This document shows positions 11,336-22,150 of a stretch of DNA of 64,000 nt, piece after piece. The stretch's first letter is position 1; every line of letters starts with the position of its first letter. The DNA is from Tetracentron sinense (Eukaryota; Streptophyta; Magnoliopsida; Trochodendrales; Trochodendraceae), in NCBI GenBank assembly GCA_015143295.1, contig CM026562.1, forward strand, positions 11,250,041-11,314,040, given 5' to 3'. The notes under the pieces are model-generated. The model ran no database searches and was not told the origin of the DNA. It saw only the letters and a list, made by a program, of their open reading frames with translations. Position numbers and translations under genes: made by a program.

Positions 11336-11579
11336 GAGGTGGCCGAAGTTTCGGATGTCGCCGGAGGTGGCTGCCGAGGGAGAGCAGGTGATGTAGAAAG
11401 TTACAGGTTGCCGGCGCTGGTCGGAGGTCATTAGAGATGGTGGAGTGGCCGGAGAACAAGTCGTCGGCGGTGGTGGAGTGGTCGGAGAGCACGATAGCAG
11501 AGAGAACAGGTGAGCCAGAGAGCAGGAGAGCAGAGAGCAAAAGAGTAGGGGAGGAAGAAAGAAAAAACCATCAGGGTAC

Positions 11580-11952
11580 TAATAAAGGCATATCACGGCG
11601 GTTATATTATAACCGCCGTCATATATAAAAAATCCACGACGGTTATATTATATCCGCCGCCATAACAAAACAATGGATGACGGTTATTGATAAACCCGCC
11701 GCTATATTTTTCCGCGAATAAGGAGGCAGGAAACCAAAAGGGTTGGAGGGAAAGATTTCTGCGGCGGGTATCTATGAACCCGCCGTTTTATATGATATAT
11801 AATGGCTTTTATTAATTAACCGCCGTTAGTATTGTCCTGAAAACAGTTTGTAACGGCGGTATTACATACCCGCCGTGGTATGTGATATATGGCGGCGGAT
11901 TCTTGGAACCGCCTCCAAAAAGCCGCCGCCACAGGCCATTATTTTTGTAGTG
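11580..11952 (-). repeat. CACTA terminus with subterminal hairpin repeats
   Basis: At least six short inverted repeats of the type GGCGGTTAT-att-ATAACCGCC occupy 11595-11940. Variants are ACGGTTATATTATATCCGCC, GCGGGTATCTATGAACCCGC, GCGGTATTACATACCCGC and GGCGGATTCTTGGAACCGCC. The region ends CCATTATTTTTGTAGTG at 11952. In CACTA elements such subterminal repeats bind the element's own second protein (TNPA in En/Spm) and bring the two ends together. No such binding can be shown here. Confidence 0.75.
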
Positions 11953-12339
11953 CCTACAAATAATGAATGCACCTTGATGTTTTGATGGAATGTATGCACT
12001 AAAAAGAGGAAATGAAATGACTATGAAATGTTGCATGCCATGTGTTCGATTAAATGCCTAAATGAGAAGTTTGCCAATCAATGAAGAATATGAAAGCATG
12101 AATATGTGTAGTTTCCTCCAAAGTCATAACCTTGATCAAATGTCATATAGATTATCTAAATTATCACATGTTTATACTATGAATTCAAATGCTATGCACT
12201 ATCCTTCATGTCATATTGTCATCATGATTACTATAAGTGCTACTACACACACGCGCATGTATGCATGAACCGATTTTTTTAAAGTACAAGTATTTAAAAG
12301 AAATAAACAAGAACAAGAATGTGATTCACGATACGATTG

Positions 12340-12630
12340 ATAATGCCGGACATCAGGCTGGTCAAAGGTAGGGCATATGCCTAGGATATATCATACCTGG
12401 CTCACAAGGAAAACAAGTATGAATGATAAGGCTGGACATCGGGCCGGTCAAGGGTAGGGCATATTGCAAAATATGTCATACATGGCTCACAAGAAAACAA
12501 GATAAGAAGGTTGGTGTACCCTTTTCTATATATATATTTCATTGAAGGGATGTTACGTTCCCGGCTCACAAGTCGCTTCATGGGCACTAACATCTGGCTC
12601 ACAAGTAAACAAGCAAGTCAAGTCAAGAAC
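12340..12630 (+). repeat. Hairpin-forming repeat units ending GGCTCACAAG (array 1)
   Basis: Three to four diverged units contain GGGCCGGTCAAGGGTAGGGC, a short spacer, then ATATGTCATAC and TGGCTCACAAG. Within a unit, GGTAGGGCATAT can pair with ATATGTCATACC. The later units (about 12500-12610) are more decayed. Confidence 0.65.
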
Positions 12631-13899
12631 ATGACAAGAACAAATAAGACAAGTGATTCCAACAAGAAAAGTACAAGATGTGTGATTCTCACAAACAAGA
12701 CCGAGACAAGAAACAAGTTTTCAAACATGACAAACAAATTTTGAAAGAACCACGAATGACTATTTTCAAGAAAAAGACATGACTTTCAAAGTAAGAGTTT
12801 TACTGGAGTTTTCGCATTCATTCAGGCATGTCACGATTATTACATTGATTTACTTTACTGCTATTTGTCATATGCCGCTATTATTGCTTTAGATTGAAAT
12901 GATGAATTATATCTTGTTGCTTTTGTGTGATTGTTATTGCTATGGTTAGTTAGTGGCTTGTACTCGCTGAGTATTCCATGCTCAGCCGTACTTTTATGTC
13001 GGCAGGTGCACGGGTCCCTTTTGACATTTGTGCCCCGGGTCCTTGGGTTGAGAAGGACTACGGCGAGGAAGAACCATATGAGGCTTCGGTAGTTAAGCCT
13101 CAAGCTGAGGCGAGGGACTTAGACCATTGACCCCACGGGGGCGATTATTGAGCGAGAGAGAGTTGTGAGGTTTATCATTTTGTATTTTGGATAGGTGGGC
13201 ATGTCCACTTTGATTTGATATGTTATGTATATTTTCACTTGGGATACTGACTTTGTATAGAAAAGAAAAAGTTGGTTCACGCTTCCGCTTTCATGATATA
13301 ACTTACGTACTCTGATTCACGTTATATTATGGTATGTTTACCTTGTTCATTACAACGTCAAGTCTCCTTCAGAATCCACACGGACCTTCTTTTTCTTTAA
13401 ATCTTTCTCTAATGGAAGCTAATGACCCTTCCAAATTTCTAGCTCTAGGATCTTGAATAAAAGATCCAATCTTGATCTTCAAAACACATGAAATGAATAA
13501 GTATAAGAATGTTGCACACCACTTGTTTGATAAAATGCATGAATGACCTTGAAAACCAAGACTAAGGAAATATGAATAAAGGTTAAAGAAACGTTGCATG
13601 CTAAGTGTTTGACAAAATGCATGAATGAAAATTCAAGGAAATTAAAGAAGATTATTAAAGCATGTTTATGTAGTTTTCTTAGAAATGATAATTTTGGATC
13701 AATTGCCCTATATGCTTGTTTTAAATTCCAACATGATCATAAAAAGAATTGAAATACCATATGTGTACCTTGAACCATCTATGATAGTATGATTGTCACA
13801 AATGCCACACACACTAAGAACGCATGTATGAACCAAACGTTTCAGTATAAGCATACATGTAAGAAATAAATAAGAACAAGATACGTGATTTATGGAACA

Positions 13900-14340
13900 A
13901 ATTATAAACCGAACATCGGGCCGGTCAAGGGTAGGGCATATCCCCCGGATATGTCATACCTGGCTCACAAGAAAACAAGACAAGCAAGCAAGACAAGAAC
14001 TTAGTATGTCCGTCCATTTCATAGTTCGGGTACTAGTCAAACAAGACAAGAACCTAGTATGTCCATCCATTTCATAGTTCGGGTACTAGTTAAACAAGAC
14101 AAGAACCTAGTATGTCCATCCATTTCATAGTTCGGGTACTAGTCAAGACAAGACATGAGGCTAATGTGTTCTGTTCCATTACAGTCCGAGCATTAGTTAA
14201 GCACGACAAGAAGCTAGTATGACCATCAAAGTCATAGTTCGGGTACTAGTTAAATAAGGCAAGCAAGAATAACAAGAACCTAGTATGTCTGTCAATTTCA
14301 TAGTTCGGCTACTAGTTAAACAAGACAAGCAAGTAAATAA
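13900..14340 (+). repeat. Hairpin-forming repeat units (array 2)
   Basis: One unit of the GGTAGGGCATAT type (about 13930-13970) is followed by six of a second type. In these, ACCTAGTATGTCCGTCC is followed by TTCATAGTTCGGGTACTAGT, and CTAGTA pairs with TACTAG. One unit (about 14160) instead has CTAATG with CATTAG, a change that keeps the pairing. Confidence 0.7.
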
Positions 14341-16017
14341 GAAGACATACATGATTCTCACCAGACAAGAATAATCTCATGAGGTGTATAAGGAACTCAC
14401 AAGGTAATGAAAAACACGTATTGGTTAAAATAGGAATGGAAAGTATGATGTAAGGTATGATGTTCAAGATTTTATTTCGTTATTTCATTCTAGCTTCCGC
14501 ACTCTGATGATATAAATGTGATGATAAACTGTATTACACATGTTATGTTATTGTTATTACTATTGTTGGCTAGTAGCTGGTACTCGTTGAGTATTCCATA
14601 CTCAGCCGTACCTATTGATGTCAGCAGGTACACCATACGCTTATCGAGGCAGTTCATGGAGAGTAGGAGTTTGCTCGGATTGCCAGTTAGATGTTGGAGG
14701 TTGACATGTGGTCATAGGGTTGAGAGGGAGAGAGATATGTATTTTGGGTTCTTATGTCTGGGGATGTTTGTATCACTTGAGTTGGGACTCAAGTTAAGGA
14801 GTTCATCTACATGTTTTAATTTCTATTCAATTATTGTAATCAAATTCACTTGGAATATAGTTAAGTCATTGAGGAAATTTTTAGTTTAGTATTTGGCATG
14901 CCTTGTATACTCTTTGCAGATTAGTTTTAAGTATAAGTCACGTCGCCAAAGTATCCTAACTCCTAGGGGGTATTTTGGGGCGTGATAGCCTAAACTTTAT
15001 ACTATCTACCTTGTGATGCTCTCAAACTAAACCATAATATTACTGAGTTGCTCTTGAATGAAATAAATTGATGACGTTAGATGGTTTGTAAGCTATCACT
15101 ATTATGGAAATTCTATGATTTTGACTCTATGTATTCTAAGATTTCTAAGTACAGTATGTTGTTCAAAAACACTCTATGTACTTTAAGATTTCTAAGTACT
15201 CTAAGGTTTACATGTCTCGCATGAATCTATGGTTTCTCATAAGCACGGTTTATAAGCATTCATAATAATTTCTAAGAACTCATAAGCTACCAAGCTCATA
15301 AGCATTGATAAAGCCAAACATCGGGTTAGTGAATGGTAGAGTATATCCAAGGATATATCATACCTGGCTCAAAGTAATCTCATAAGACATCGATAAAGCC
15401 AACGGCAAGGTTGGTCAAGGATTTGGCAGCCCACTTTGATGTATTCAATAAAGGGTATTTATATACCCAGCTCTAAGTCTTTTCACGGGTGCTAAGATCT
15501 GGCTGTAAGTTATGCCCATAAGAACCTCACAAGCTCATAAGATCTCATAAGCCTTGTAAAATTTTGCACCCCCTAGTCTTTTTGTACACCTCTAAAAACC
15601 CTTTTGAAAACCCTTTTTCCACGTGATTCGATTTCCGAAAAACGCCCCTCAGGTAAAAAAAGACCAAATGCCCCTAGGATCCAAAATGATCAAAATACCC
15701 CTAAAAAAGTGCTAAAAAGTTTTCATTTTGGTTAAAATAATTTTATAAATTTTTTGACGAATTTTGGCTATTTGTGGAATTAAATCAGACTTAAAATGGC
15801 AGAAAATGACCGAAACACCCCTAGAGTGTAAAATGACCAAAACACCCTTGAAAAGTACTGAAAAATCCATGTTTTATCTAAAATATTTTTTCAGAATTTA
15901 TTAGTTCAATTTTGACTATTTTCGAGCTAAAAATGGTCTAAAACCGAAAAACGGCTTTTCGGTGAATCAGAGCACGGCACGTGGTGAACCAAAAAATAAA
16001 ATAAAAAATTAGTTTTT

Positions 16018-16230
16018 GGCCCCTAGCTAGGGGCGCTACCTCAAACAGCGCCCCCCTAGGGGCCTGTTCTCTTTTGGGCACATCGGCAGTGCATTTTTTA
16101 AAAACCCGGCTAGGGGCGCTACTTCAAGTAGCGCCCCCCAGTTTCGTCCAATTTTGCTGCCTAACTGTTGCTTGCCGCCTTGCTTTTTGGGGTTCTTATC
16201 CAAAAGGGGCGCTACTTGAAGTAGCGCCCC
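16018..16230 (+). promoter_or_regulatory. Three palindromes directly upstream of the LTR TATA box
   Basis: Three 25-base inverted repeats lie at 16030-16054, 16113-16137 and 16206-16230. The second and third have perfect 12-base arms, GGGGCGCTACTT and AAGTAGCGCCCC, with a single C or G between them. The first has 8-9-base arms and is nested in an outer pair, GGCCCCTAG (16018) and CTAGGGGCC (16056), giving a 47-base structure. The last ends about 15 bases before the TATA box. They may bind a dimeric activator, or form hairpins; neither is shown. Confidence 0.75.
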
Positions 16231-16242
16231 CCTGTTTTGAAA

Positions 16243-16256
16243 AACTATAAATACCC
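16243..16256 (+). promoter_or_regulatory. TATA box of the Ogre-like LTR
   Basis: ACTATAAATACCCC is a canonical plant TATA box. It is followed by a pyrimidine-rich stretch (CACTTCATTCTCATTTC) where transcription would begin about 30 bases on. Confidence 0.75.
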
Positions 16257-16497
16257 CTCACCCCCTCACTTCATTCTCATTTCATTTTCACTTGCTCTCT
16301 TCTCTCTCCTCTTTCAAAACCTCTCTTTAGCGTTGGCGATCCCGGGTATTCAATTTTGAAGAATCATTCTCGGGAGCACTTGTTTCAGAAACCCTTTTGG
16401 GTTTCCCGGAAGGTAAAATATCGCCAAACTCTGACATTTTCTTAGTCCTTATTAGTCTTAAACTATTTTATTGTTTTTAAAATACTTAGAATGCTTG

Positions 16498-16770
16498 CAC
16501 TGTCGAACCCCTGCCCGGTTTTACTTAAACATATCTTACCCTGTCGAACCCCTGCCCGGTTTTACTTAAACATATCTTACCCTGTCGAACCCCTGCTCAG
16601 TTTTACTTAAACCTATCCTACCCTGTCGAACCCCTGCCCGGTTTATTCGAACATAGCCTACCCTGTCGAACCTCTGCCCGAATCTCAATTCAAACCTTGG
16701 TTCAAACCCCACTTACCTTAGCCGAACCTCTGTCCGAATCTCGGTTCAAACCCTGGTTCAAACCTTACCC
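16498..16770 (+). repeat. 41-bp tandem repeat, five good and two decayed copies
   Basis: Units start TGTCGAACCCCTGCCCGG near 16501, 16542, 16583, 16624 and 16664, then decay into GTCGAACTTCTATCTAAATC-type copies up to about 16800. The first two are nearly identical, so the expansion is recent. Confidence 0.9.
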
Positions 16771-17419
16771 ACCTAGTCGAACTTCTATCTAAATCTCACT
16801 TTAAACCCTGGTTCAAATCTTACCAAACCCTAACCCAACTCAGATGCTCATTGACATGAGCTCAAACTGTCCAAATACTCCCTGGCAAGAGCATAAAAGT
16901 CCCAAGCGCTCCTGAATAGGAGCCCAAACCATTCAAACTAACATCCAAAAGACAAATCCTAGCATTTCAAACACCCACAATCCAAACAAAACAAATCAAA
17001 CCATCAACTATCCCTCTGGAACTACGTGTAGCTTGATTCCACTAACAGTGGATACGTAGGCAACCCTGATCGGGTTAAGCTCACCTAGGATAGAACCCCT
17101 GTCCTGTCCCGTCCCGGCTTATTTTAAACATGTACATTATTGTTCATATAACGCCTGTCAAAATATATATGAAATACAAGATTCTCTTATGGTTTCCCCT
17201 ACTTTAATTTAGACTTAGGGAGTACGTAATCATCTCCGGATGGAAGTTTAGGGGTGCCTAACACCTTCCCCTAACTCAAATGAATCCTTACCTTGAACTC
17301 TATTTTCAGACCAAAGCCTTATCCAACCTTTTAAGGGACCCTATTTTCCTTAACAATATAAATAGGTTTAAGGGACACTTTCTCTTTTCTACATTTTTAG
17401 CAATATTCCTCCTCGGGTT

Positions 17420-17600
17420 TTGATTTCGGCGACGAATCTTTAGGAAAAATGGAAAACAGGATGTTTTCTGTACTCATTTCAGCGATGAATCTGGATGAGT
17501 CATCCACTTCGTTGATGAAGTCAATCCGAAATAAAAGAACAGTAGGTTTCCTGACTCAATTTTGGCGACGAATTCAGGAACGAAATCCATTTCGGCAACG
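17420..17600 (+). repeat. Cluster of TTCGGCGACGAA-type palindromic motifs upstream of the accessory ORF
   Basis: Variants TTCGGCGACGAA, TTCAGCGATGAA, TTCGTTGATGAA, TTTGGCGACGAA and TTCGGCAACGAA recur over 180 bases. The perfect palindrome TTCGTCGACGAA of the same type occurs in the LTR at 20935-21150, and the motif recurs at 39990-40140. Here the cluster lies 140-320 bases before the ATG at 17743. Confidence 0.75.
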
Positions 17601-17742
17601 AACTGAGTCGTGAGTCTAAATAGTAACCCCCAAATCCGAATTTTTTTTAAAACCTAATCTTTCCCTCCAAAGTTCCTATTCCATTGGTCTCACACCCTTC
17701 TTCCTCCCCAATCTTTGCAAATCTCTCCTTATCTCTCAGAAG

Positions 17743-19872
17743 ATGCCTCCTAGAATGAAGAACGCATCAGTGGAGCCGCCAAAGAAGAAATCAAGAACAG
17801 ACAAAGGGAAAGAACCGGCTTCAAGTTCAACCCCAGTCCTTGTGAAGTTCAAGGAAGCCAAATTCGAGAAATTCTTCAAAGAAAAATTCTTACCTCGCTC
17901 TCCTCTTTACGGTAAGGTTGTAAATTTCATTAGTTTCGATGCCTTACGCCTAGAACCCATAAAAACCCTTTTCTCTACCCTAAAATGGGACAAATTTCTT
18001 GAATCAAACCAACTCATGTTCCCTGAGTTAGTTAAACTCTTTTACACCCACATTCATTTCAATCAATCTGAATCACTCATTACTTCATTTGTCTTAGGTA
18101 AAAACATATCTTTTCACCCAAACCAATTACACTCCATTTTGAAAATTCCTCAGTGCAACCTTCAAACCTTTGTGAATGGTCAGTGGACCAGACATGAAGG
18201 ATTTGATGTGGTGGTAGCACTAAAAATGATGTGCCTGAACCAAGATTTCACCACTCCTTTTCAACCAAAGGTTAAAGACCATACACTCACAGCCAGACAT
18301 ATTCACCATATCATAACCTATAACCTAGTTCCTAGGGCTGGTGGTAGGGAGTATCTCACCTACTTTGATGTATTCCTTATGTGGTGCATCCTAACCACCA
18401 CACCCATTGATCTCTCCTACATCATTGTCCATTGTATGGATGATGCATTTAAGAGAAAATCAGGGTGTCTCCCTTTTGGTCAGGCCCTGACTAAAATCTT
18501 TAAACATTTCAATGTTCCCCTAGCATCTCAAACAGATTATGTCACCCCTGATGACTCCTCCATTTATAGCAAGGCAACCATTCAAAGAATGGATTATTCT
18601 TGGAATGAAACCCAAAAGGTTTTGACCCCCAAACCCTCTGCCTCTTAATTCTCCACTACTCCTTCTACTTCCTCAATCCCTATTCCTACTCCTGGTATGC
18701 CTACCTCTACTCCCACTACATCTATCCCTTCCTCTTCAGCTGCACCTTCAGAGAAACCCCTCGCTAAGCAGCAACCAGAATCAATGCCAGAGGAGGAGGC
18801 CCAGGCTGTGTAGCAGCCAGTTTCTGTTCCAGCAGAGGATCCTGTAGATGTGCTACAGGGTGAGAAGCACCCTTGGAATGAAATGCCTGATTGGTCTAAT
18901 TTTGTGGACGCTGGAGAGATACCTGAGAGTTCTCATAGACAGGTGTCTCCTCACTTTGAGGACCTTGGTCAGTTTTATGAGATGCCCAGTAGGCCAGCAG
19001 CCTCAGAAGAGCAGTTGAGCATCATGGCAGGGCAGATTGCCTCCATATCCTCTAGCCTGGAGCAGTTTCAGTTGGAGATGAGGATGAGCCAGTAGGCTTT
19101 TCAAGAGGAGATGAGAGCCTCCCTAGTCTCTTTCATAACTGAGACAAAGGCAAGCCTTGCTGCCATTCAGTCAGAATCTCGAGAATGTTTTCAGAACCTC
19201 CAATCAGCTTCTTCCTCCAGGCTTACAGCTCTTGAGACAGAAATAATCAATATCCCCAAGGAAGTACAGTCCTCTCTAGCTACTGTTCATGGTGATCTAA
19301 GAGAGAGAGCTGATGCCACTTACTCAGTTTTGGGGACAGTCAACATGGATTCTTCAGTCACCAAAAATAGGGTTAACTCAGTGTCTTCTCTCCTTCATAG
19401 ATTGGGAATAGCTCACTCAGAAGAAAGTATAAAAATAGAGAAAGTCACCCATTTAATCCAAGGACAAGTGGATTCCTCAACTCTTCAATTGAAGACTCAA
19501 GGCAAGCTTCTCCTGGATATGGCAGAGCATGATTCCATATCAGCCTCCATCACTTTGAGAGCTACTGATGAGTTGAAGAAAATGAACAATTTTCTGGTTA
19601 ACTTGGCTAGTGGAGTCACTCCTTCCCAAGCTCCACCTTCTTCCTCCAAAGGCAAGAGGCCAATGAAGACCATGGAGACTCCTTCCAAAAAAGATGCTCC
19701 CATTATCTCTCTTCCCTCTTCCGATGAAGAATCTTCTTCCTCTGACTCTCCTGATGGATCTCCCACCCACTCTAGCAGTGAAGAAGTGACCAAGGCCCCA
19801 GATAATGAAGATGAAGAACCCTCAGAAGACTATCTCTCTAAAGTTACAGAATTAATCAAGAAACAAAAATAA
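17743..19872 (+). pseudogene. Retrotransposon accessory ORF (putative plant transposon protein type), three in-frame stops
   Basis: One frame of 710 codons runs from ATG 17743 to TAA 19870-19872, interrupted only by TAA at 18646, TAG at 18811 and TAG at 19093. The first 300 residues (AKFEKFFKEKFLPRSPLYGK; PIDLSYIIVHCMDDAF; GCLPFGQALTKIF) resemble the putative plant transposon protein domain of unknown function. A low-complexity Ser/Thr/Pro linker follows, then a helical, probably coiled-coil part (LVSFITETKASLAAIQSESR) and an acidic Ser/Glu tail. At all three stops a CAA or CAG glutamine codon with one C-to-T change would fit the context. The ORF lies about 530 bases upstream of a polypurine tract and LTR, in the position of an extra 3' ORF. 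Its function is unknown. Confidence 0.75.
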
Positions 19873-20386
19873 GATGGATTATAACTTTTTTTTGATGTTG
19901 ACATAGGGGGAGAAATGGAATGTAATGAAAATTGATGTGATTCTGGTAGATGTAATGACATTTGACTTTTTAAGTTTAACTATTTCTATGAAATGAATGA
20001 GAATCATTTTTGACATTTTTTTTTGCATCTTTGGACTTTTTTTTTTGCATCTTTGGCAGCATATACAAATATGATTCTTGTTTGATTGTTCAAACATTGA
20101 CATCTTGCTTAAAATTCATGGAACTTCTCTTGATCTTTATCCCTGATTAATCTGTCTTGATCCAATATGTTGTGAATAGAAATTAAATCTGAAATTTATC
20201 TTTGTGGAACTTCTCTTGGTATTTAAATAGGGTGATATATCCTTTAGTCCATCTAAAATATGCATCCAAACACCAACTATGTTTTCTATTGCATATGTTT
20301 TAGGGGAGCTTACCTCATAGCTTTTATGTATGGACCAGTATAAGGGGAAGCCTAGCCCCATTTCATTACATTGTAATGTCATCATC

Positions 20387-20400
20387 AAAAAGGGAGAGAT
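20387..20400 (+). other. Polypurine tract before the 3' LTR
   Basis: CATCAAAAAGGGAGAGAT ends directly at the TG of the LTR. This is the primer site for plus-strand synthesis in copia-type elements. Confidence 0.75.
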
Positions 20401-21904
20401 TGTTAGCCTCAGGGTTACAACCATGGGTATCCTAAATAATTTTGATAATTACATAATAATGAAATGAACTATTTGGTACTAATAATCTTGTTTAAAGTGT
20501 TTGAACATTTCAGAATACACAAGATGACAACACTCGAATCATGAAAAATGATGGAAATTACCCAAGAGGAAGTTCAACCCATTGTATACAAGATGAAGAT
20601 TCAAGATAAGACCATAGTCCAAGTTGGGTCCATTGAAGGTTAAAGGCAAAATCACTAGACCCAAGTCAAGTCAAGTTCATCTCTCAACTATTTAAATGTA
20701 TTTAGTTTTTATTTTTGAGAGTTCATAGGACATATGTAAAAAGTCCTCAAAAAGAATGGTAAGTTGAAAAGCTCAAGAATCATAGATTGACCATAGGAGC
20801 ATAGGATACTCTTTAAAAATCATTCTAAAGCTCTAATTGATCATAATATCATGATAAGAGTATAGCTAATTGACCTAGGAAATCAATCACATCCATTTGG
20901 TCTGATCCAAAACTGAATTCAGGTTTTTTTACTCTGACTTCGTCGACGAATTCTCTGGGTAGATTGAATTCGGCGACGAAGTCATGACAGAATTCTTAAA
21001 ATTCAATTTTGTCTCTTGATTTCGGCGACGAACTTTCTGGTTAAATTAAATTCGGTTATAAAGTCATTACAAGGTTTTTCATAATTCAATTCTGTCTTCT
21101 TTATTCGGTGACGAATTCAAGTGGGAACTCCACTTCGATGACGAAATCTTGTCTGACTCTGAAAAATCATTGTAACAGCTATTTTTCAACGGATTAAATT
21201 GCATTTAATGAGCCTATAACGGCTTTATTGGATCAAATGCTATAAAATGAGTTCATTTATGAACAAATAACAACTCTTGATCCCAACAATAACTCCTATT
21301 GATCACTCATTCATTGCTATTGATTCTCACTCATTCTCACACTTAGAAAATCCCCAAAAATCTCTCTTGAGCTCATTCAACTCCTATTTCCTTTGAGAGA
21401 CTATATTAGAGTTTGTATTTCACTCTTATTCAGCTCATTTAAGGAGCTTTCATTTCGGATTTTAAATTCTAAACTCATTTATTGAGGTCAGTCAAGAATT
21501 TAGGATTCTTGCACTGAAGCTGTTGCTTCAGTTTTATCAAGAGAGGGTTGTGCTCTTGAAAGGCTTCAGCTTGACCTAAAGGAGAGCTTATAAAGGTAAT
21601 ATCTCGAGCTGCAAGAGAGATTGTAAGGGTTTGGACTCCACCTGTGAAGGAGCCTATGCGATTAAGGAATCGTGGTGAATCTTCTAGCAAGAAGCTGAGG
21701 CGGGGAGTAGGCTGGTTTGCTGAACCTCCTGAACAAATCTTGAGTTTTCACTTTCCTTACCTCTTCTCCTTTTCTTTTAATATTCTATTGTTTAGCTTGT
21801 AGCATATTTAATTTTATTCCACCTTTTGAACTTGTGGTTCATATTTTTAAAATTTGCCATAGACCCTATTTACCCTCCCCTTTAGGGTAATTACTTGGCC
21901 AACA
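20401..21904 (+). mobile_element. 1.5 kb LTR (3' LTR), SIRE-like
   Basis: The LTR starts TGTTAGCC and ends GGCCAACA, giving an inverted terminal match. The same start occurs at 46735 and 48692, and with one change at 40525. Inside are a palindrome cluster (20935-21150), a TATA box CTATAAAATGA (21240-21250) and the end motif CATAGACCCTATTTACC shared with the copy ending at 48242. It is preceded by a polypurine tract, so it closes the element that carries the accessory ORF. The matching 5' LTR is not recognisable. Confidence 0.8.
20935..21150 (+). promoter_or_regulatory. Palindrome cluster upstream of the LTR TATA box
   Basis: TTCGTCGACGAA (perfect palindrome) is followed by TTCGGCGACGAA twice, TTCGGTGACGAA and TTCGATGACGAA. 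The cluster ends about 90 bases before the TATA box at 21240. Confidence 0.8.
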
Positions 21905-22150
21905 GATCGAATGCTCCATAATTCACAAGATGAGATCTGTGAAATTAGAGAAGATAGTTTATATCTGCCTAATCACGGCGATCTGATGATGTGCCCAAAG
22001 GCAGGATCACATTCAGCCAGTGTCTATGTTTTCAATGCCAATTGATTCTTCCTAAATTGGCAATACCATTAGAAATAGACCCATAATCTAATAGGTATTA
22101 ATGAAGACAATAGATCCCTAATACTATCTTTTTTGTCATTTGATTAGATC

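Larger units (their letters stand above)
2456..11952 (-). mobile_element. CACTA (En/Spm) element, minus orientation, left end outside the window
   Basis: The transposase and second ORF (minus strand) lie to the left of a right-hand terminus at 11952. That terminus reads CCATTATTTTTGTAGTG, so on the minus strand it starts with CACTACAAAAATAATGG, as CACTA elements do. Hairpin subterminal repeats adjoin it. No matching CACTACAAAAA terminus is visible to the left, so the element may include the satellite and the captured SUVR fragments at 1-2300. The span between 6612 and 11580 has taken in several other repeats. Joining the transposase to this terminus is an inference from orientation and distance. 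Confidence 0.6.
11953..14992 (+). mobile_element. LTR remnants of the family also seen at 33487-36905, two copies in tandem
   Basis: Two successive blocks (about 11990-13370 and 13480-14992) have the same order. First a repeat array whose units end GGCTCACAAG, then a hairpin GCTGAGTATTCCATGCTCAGC-type motif (about 12965 and 14587), then TATGTCGGCAGGT or a variant. The second block closes with CCTAACTCCTAGGGGGTATT, then TTGGGGCGTGATA. This corresponds to the end of the 3.4 kb LTR at 36905 (TCCTAGGGGATGTTTTGGGG, CGTTACA). No coding region of the element is present between them. The hydrophobic frame at 14518-14889 lies inside LTR sequence and I do not count it as a gene. Confidence 0.6.
14993..17400 (+). 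mobile_element. Ogre/Tat-like (Ty3/gypsy) LTR remnant
   Basis: A plus-strand promoter (TATA box at 16245) is followed by a 41-bp tandem repeat. Near 17020-17070 comes GAACTACGTGTAGCTTGATT with GTGGATACGTAGGCAACC, and near 17250 TAGGGGTGCCTAACACCTTC. I recognise the last two as typical of the U5 part of Ogre/Tat retrotransposon LTRs. Upstream (15300-15560) are further GGCTC-ended hairpin units, such as GGTAGAGTATATCC with GGATATATCATACC. Exact LTR ends and a primer site are not visible and no gag-pol follows, so this is a remnant. Confidence 0.55.

Noticed and set aside
11207..11540. Proline/serine/leucine-rich minus-strand frames of 74-93 codons
   Set aside because: Composition follows the purine-rich plus strand; overlapping frames in different phases; no family resemblance.
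14518..14889. 123-codon frame with a leucine-rich start resembling a signal peptide
   Set aside because: It lies within LTR sequence, over the conserved GCTGAG hairpin and GTCAGCAGGT motif, whose counterparts at 12965 and 36478 are not in an equivalent open frame.
19497..19793. Minus-strand frames of 98 and 76 codons opposite the accessory ORF
   Set aside because: They are antisense shadows of the Ser/Glu-rich part of the ORF at 17743-19872.
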